From the NCBI RefSeq assembly GCF_007845675.1, contig NZ_VOBR01000005.1:62001-126000 (forward strand): DNA of 64,000 bases. Direction: 5' to 3'. A program made the position numbers and the translations under genes. This document shows positions 61,740 through 64,000 of the stretch, piece by piece. Below the pieces are notes generated by a model. It was not told the DNA's origin. It saw only the letters and a list, made by a program, of their open reading frames with translations, and made no database searches. Positions within the stretch are counted from its first letter, which is position 1. Every line of letters starts with the position of its first letter. Source of the DNA: Lentzea tibetensis (GTDB lineage Bacteria > Actinomycetota > Actinomycetes > Mycobacteriales > Pseudonocardiaceae).

Positions 61740-63251
61740 ATGCTGACCCACGTCCGCGCGCTGTTGACGCTGGTCCGGGCCGGAGTGATCCGGCCACTGG
61801 GCCCGAGGGGCCTGAGCGGCGCGGTCAGCGGCTACGTGCACTGGGACATCACACTGGCCTGGGGCTACGCGACCGGCGCCGCCCGCCACCCCGACCGGCC
61901 GGCGATCATCGACGACGACGGTCAGCTCACCTACGCGCAGGTCCACAAGCGGACCACCCGCCTCGCCAACGCGCTGCCGGTGCAGCCGGCCGACCGGGTC
62001 GCCGTGCTGTGCCGCAACCACCGCGGCTTCATCGAGACGCTGACCGCGTGCGTGAAGATCGGCGCGAGCACGGTCCTCCTCAACACCGGCCTCAGCCGCG
62101 CCCAGACGAGCCAGGTGCTGAAAGACCAGAAGGTCACGCACACGATCGCCGACCGCGAGTTCGCGCACCTCATCCCCGAAGAACCCACCACCTGGACCGA
62201 CGAGCTCGACGACCTGATCAAGAGCGGCTCCGACGCGAACCTGCCGCGAAGGCCTCCGCGCGGACGCCTGATCGTCCTCACCTCGGGCACCACCGGAGCA
62301 CCCAAGGGCGCGCGGAGGCCGGAACCCGCGAGCCTGGGCCCGGCGGCGGCGTTGCTGTCGCGGATCCCGTTGCGGCACGGTGAGGTCATCGCGATCCCGG
62401 CACCGCTGTTCCACACGTGGGGCCTGGCGGCGTTCCAGATCGGCCTGGTCCTCGGCGCGACCCTGGTGCTGCGCAGGAAGTTCGAACCGGAGCAGACGCT
62501 CAAGGACGTCGACCAGAAGAACTGCACCGCGATGTTCGTCGTCCCCGTGATGCTGCAACGCATGCTGGACACACCGCGCAGACCGAGACTGCGCATCATC
62601 GCCTCCAGCGGCTCGGCGCTCCCGCCACCAACAGCGACCAGGACGCTCGAGGAGTTCGGCCCGGTCCTCTACAACATGTACGGCTCGACCGAGGTGTCGT
62701 GGGCGAGCATCGCGACGCCCGACGAGCTCAAGAAATACCCTGGCACAGCGGGAAAACCGCCGGAAGGCACCACACTGGCCATTGTGGACGAACAGGGCCG
62801 CGAGGTGGCTGCAGGTGAGACCGGCCGGATCTTCGTCGGCAACGAGATGCTGTTCGACGGCTACACGAACGGCACCGGCAAGGAGGTCCGCCAGGGCCTC
62901 ATGTCCACAGGGGACGTCGGCTACTGGAAAGACGGCCTCTTGTTCGTCGCCGGACGAGACGACGAGATGATCGTGTCCGGCGGTGAGAACGTGTACCCGC
63001 GCGAGGTCGAGGACGTGCTCGCCGCGATGCCCGGTGTCCGCGAGGTGGCGGTCGTCGGGGTGGCCGACGAGGAGTTCGGGCAGCGGCTGGCGGCGTACGT
63101 GGTAGCCCAGAAGGACCTGACCGCCGATCACGTACGTGAACACGTGCGGGAGAAACTGGCCAGGTTCTCGGTGCCGAGGGACGTGGTGTTCCTCGACGCC
63201 TTGCCGCGCAACGCGACTGGGAAAGTTCTGAAACGCCAACTGCACCCCTGA
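61740..63251 (+). CDS. Acyl-CoA synthetase (AMP-forming)
   Basis: The 503-residue protein belongs to the ANL adenylating superfamily. The P-loop-like motif LTSGTTGAPKGA, LFHTWGLAAF, the YGSTEVSWAS motif, STGDVGYW (hinge Asp) and LPRNATGKVLK (catalytic Lys) are intact. It activates a carboxylic acid to acyl-AMP and then acyl-CoA; the chain length is unknown. A repressor-like palindrome sits at the start. The next gene begins 19 bases after it on the same strand. Confidence 0.93.
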   Translation: MLTHVRALLTLVRAGVIRPLGPRGLSGAVSGYVHWDITLAWGYATGAARHPDRPAIIDDDGQLTYAQVHKRTTRLANALPVQPADRVAVLCRNHRGFIETLTACVKIGASTVLLNTGLSRAQTSQVLKDQKVTHTIADREFAHLIPEEPTTWTDELDDLIKSGSDANLPRRPPRGRLIVLTSGTTGAPKGARRPEPASLGPAAALLSRIPLRHGEVIAIPAPLFHTWGLAAFQIGLVLGATLVLRRKFEPEQTLKDVDQKNCTAMFVVPVMLQRMLDTPRRPRLRIIASSGSALPPPTATRTLEEFGPVLYNMYGSTEVSWASIATPDELKKYPGTAGKPPEGTTLAIVDEQGREVAAGETGRIFVGNEMLFDGYTNGTGKEVRQGLMSTGDVGYWKDGLLFVAGRDDEMIVSGGENVYPREVEDVLAAMPGVREVAVVGVADEEFGQRLAAYVVAQKDLTADHVREHVREKLARFSVPRDVVFLDALPRNATGKVLKRQLHP

Positions 63252-63270
63252 CTCGCTACTCTGCACGATC

Positions 63271-64000
63271 ATGAGCGTTCCCGGCCGGGCGAACGACCCC
63301 AGGGCCAACGCGGTGCAGAACCTGCGCGAGGCGCGCATCGCGCTGGATGAAGGCCGACCGGGCGACGCGCTGGAGTTCGCCGAGAAGGCGGTGGCCGCGT
63401 TCGCCTGGCTGGACGACATGGAAGGCGTCGCGGAAGTCGTGCTGGCGCAGTCGGTCGCGCTCGGCAAGCGGGGGTTGTGGCCGAGTGCGCTGGACACGAT
63501 CGACCGCGTGCAGCAGATCGCGTCGGCCAACCGGCACATCGGACTTCAGGCGCGGTGCAGTTTTGCCCGTGCGGTGGTGGAACTGCGTCTCGATTCGCGG
63601 GAACGGAGCTTCAACTCGTTCGCCCGCGCGCTCGGGCTGGCCGAGCTGACCGGAGATCCGGAGCTGATCGGCTCGATCCTGTTCGAGCAGGCGAAGGTGA
63701 TGCGCACGCAGTACCACGAGCACTGCATGATCCGGACGACCGAGAACCGGTGCAGCCTCGACGGCGAGCCGTGCGTGCGGAAGCTGCGGCGCGCGGAGGC
63801 GTTGTGCGCGCAGGTTCGCGACCGGTGGAAGCAGCTCGGTGATCCGGTGCGGCTCGCGATGATGAACCTGTTGCTGACGCACGTGCGGCTCGACCTGGGC
63901 GAGGTCGAGCGGGCGCACCGGTCCTGCCACCGGGCGGACCAGTTGCTGTCCGGACGCGACCGTCCGGTGGCGCACGCGGAGCTGTTGATGGCCCGCGCGC
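63271..64000 (+). CDS. TPR-type protein (partial)
   Basis: At least 243 residues are visible; the gene runs off the right edge. Helical repeats are visible (AVQNLREARIALDEGRPGDALEFAEKAV, and later repeats with GLAELTGDPELIGSILFEQAK); a Cys/Asp insert (CSLDGEPCVRKL) interrupts them. No N-terminal signal or catalytic domain is seen. Comparable proteins often end in a GGDEF or other signalling domain, but that part is missing here. Confidence 0.8.
   Translation, partial: MSVPGRANDPRANAVQNLREARIALDEGRPGDALEFAEKAVAAFAWLDDMEGVAEVVLAQSVALGKRGLWPSALDTIDRVQQIASANRHIGLQARCSFARAVVELRLDSRERSFNSFARALGLAELTGDPELIGSILFEQAKVMRTQYHEHCMIRTTENRCSLDGEPCVRKLRRAEALCAQVRDRWKQLGDPVRLAMMNLLLTHVRLDLGEVERAHRSCHRADQLLSGRDRPVAHAELLMARA

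Overview
The window is very G+C-rich DNA whose genes have almost exclusively G or C in third codon positions, with frequent GTG/TTG starts, SARP/AfsR regulators, a GmrSD-like secreted nuclease, ESX-type substrates and many secreted hydrolases. This points to a filamentous actinomycete, most likely Pseudonocardiaceae (Lentzea/Saccharothrix-like); the genus is an inference. About 63 protein genes and one tRNA are supported. No insertion sequence, prophage, rRNA operon or CRISPR array is visible.

Layout. 1-1006: the start of an exported protein, a secreted cupin and a DUF2277 protein. 994-8910: the most distinctive region. A large SARP regulator is followed by three secreted enzymes, each carrying a different peptidoglycan-active domain (lysozyme/transglycosylase-like, GH19-like, M15 peptidase-like) fused to the same module of seven ~37-residue Trp-containing repeats, probably a seven-bladed propeller. 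A LuxR-type regulator follows. The promoters of the first enzyme and of the LuxR gene share heptamers repeating every 11 bp, the spacing typical of SARP operators. 8957-12868: a GNAT protein, small hypotheticals and a secreted S1 protease with C-terminal repeats. 12897-16711: an amidohydrolase plus an ornithine N-hydroxylase and a formyltransferase, divergent around two iron boxes. 16740-22113: a second SARP regulator, a membrane protein, a secreted HNH nuclease, a ~29-bp minisatellite and a coiled-coil protein.

22265-31891: CYTH/CHAD protein; secreted GH20 hexosaminidase with a DasR-like site; an aldehyde dehydrogenase carrying two internal deletions beside its GAF regulator; a flavin monooxygenase behind a palindromic operator; DUF402, uridine-kinase-like, small membrane and YidC-like proteins. 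31873-36118: proline catabolism (PucR regulator, P5C dehydrogenase, proline dehydrogenase). 36090-43212: a STAND-like ATPase/TPR protein, an ArsR-like regulator, a PolA-type polymerase followed by a decayed partial copy of its own 3' end, and a GH16 beta-glucanase behind a LacI-family (CebR-like) operator.

43296-49820: tRNA-Val(GAC), a membrane protein, an AraC-type regulator, an alpha-toroid protein, and an operon of ESX-associated proteins (small helical protein, DUF3558 lipoprotein, PPE-like protein, EspG, two tandem membrane-anchored paralogues) without secretion-machine genes. 49817-59759: an FMN lactate-oxidase-family enzyme, a Tat-exported amine oxidase, fused SecDF with two membrane-linked partners, a secreted GH97 enzyme, and a divergent azoreductase/MarR pair. 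59894-64000: a ferredoxin-reductase-like flavoprotein, a small protein, an AT-richer repeat tract, an acyl-CoA synthetase and the start of a TPR protein.

Together the genes describe a saprophyte that secretes enzymes against bacterial wall, chitin fragments, beta-glucan, alpha-glycosides and protein, with local regulatory sites for several of them.
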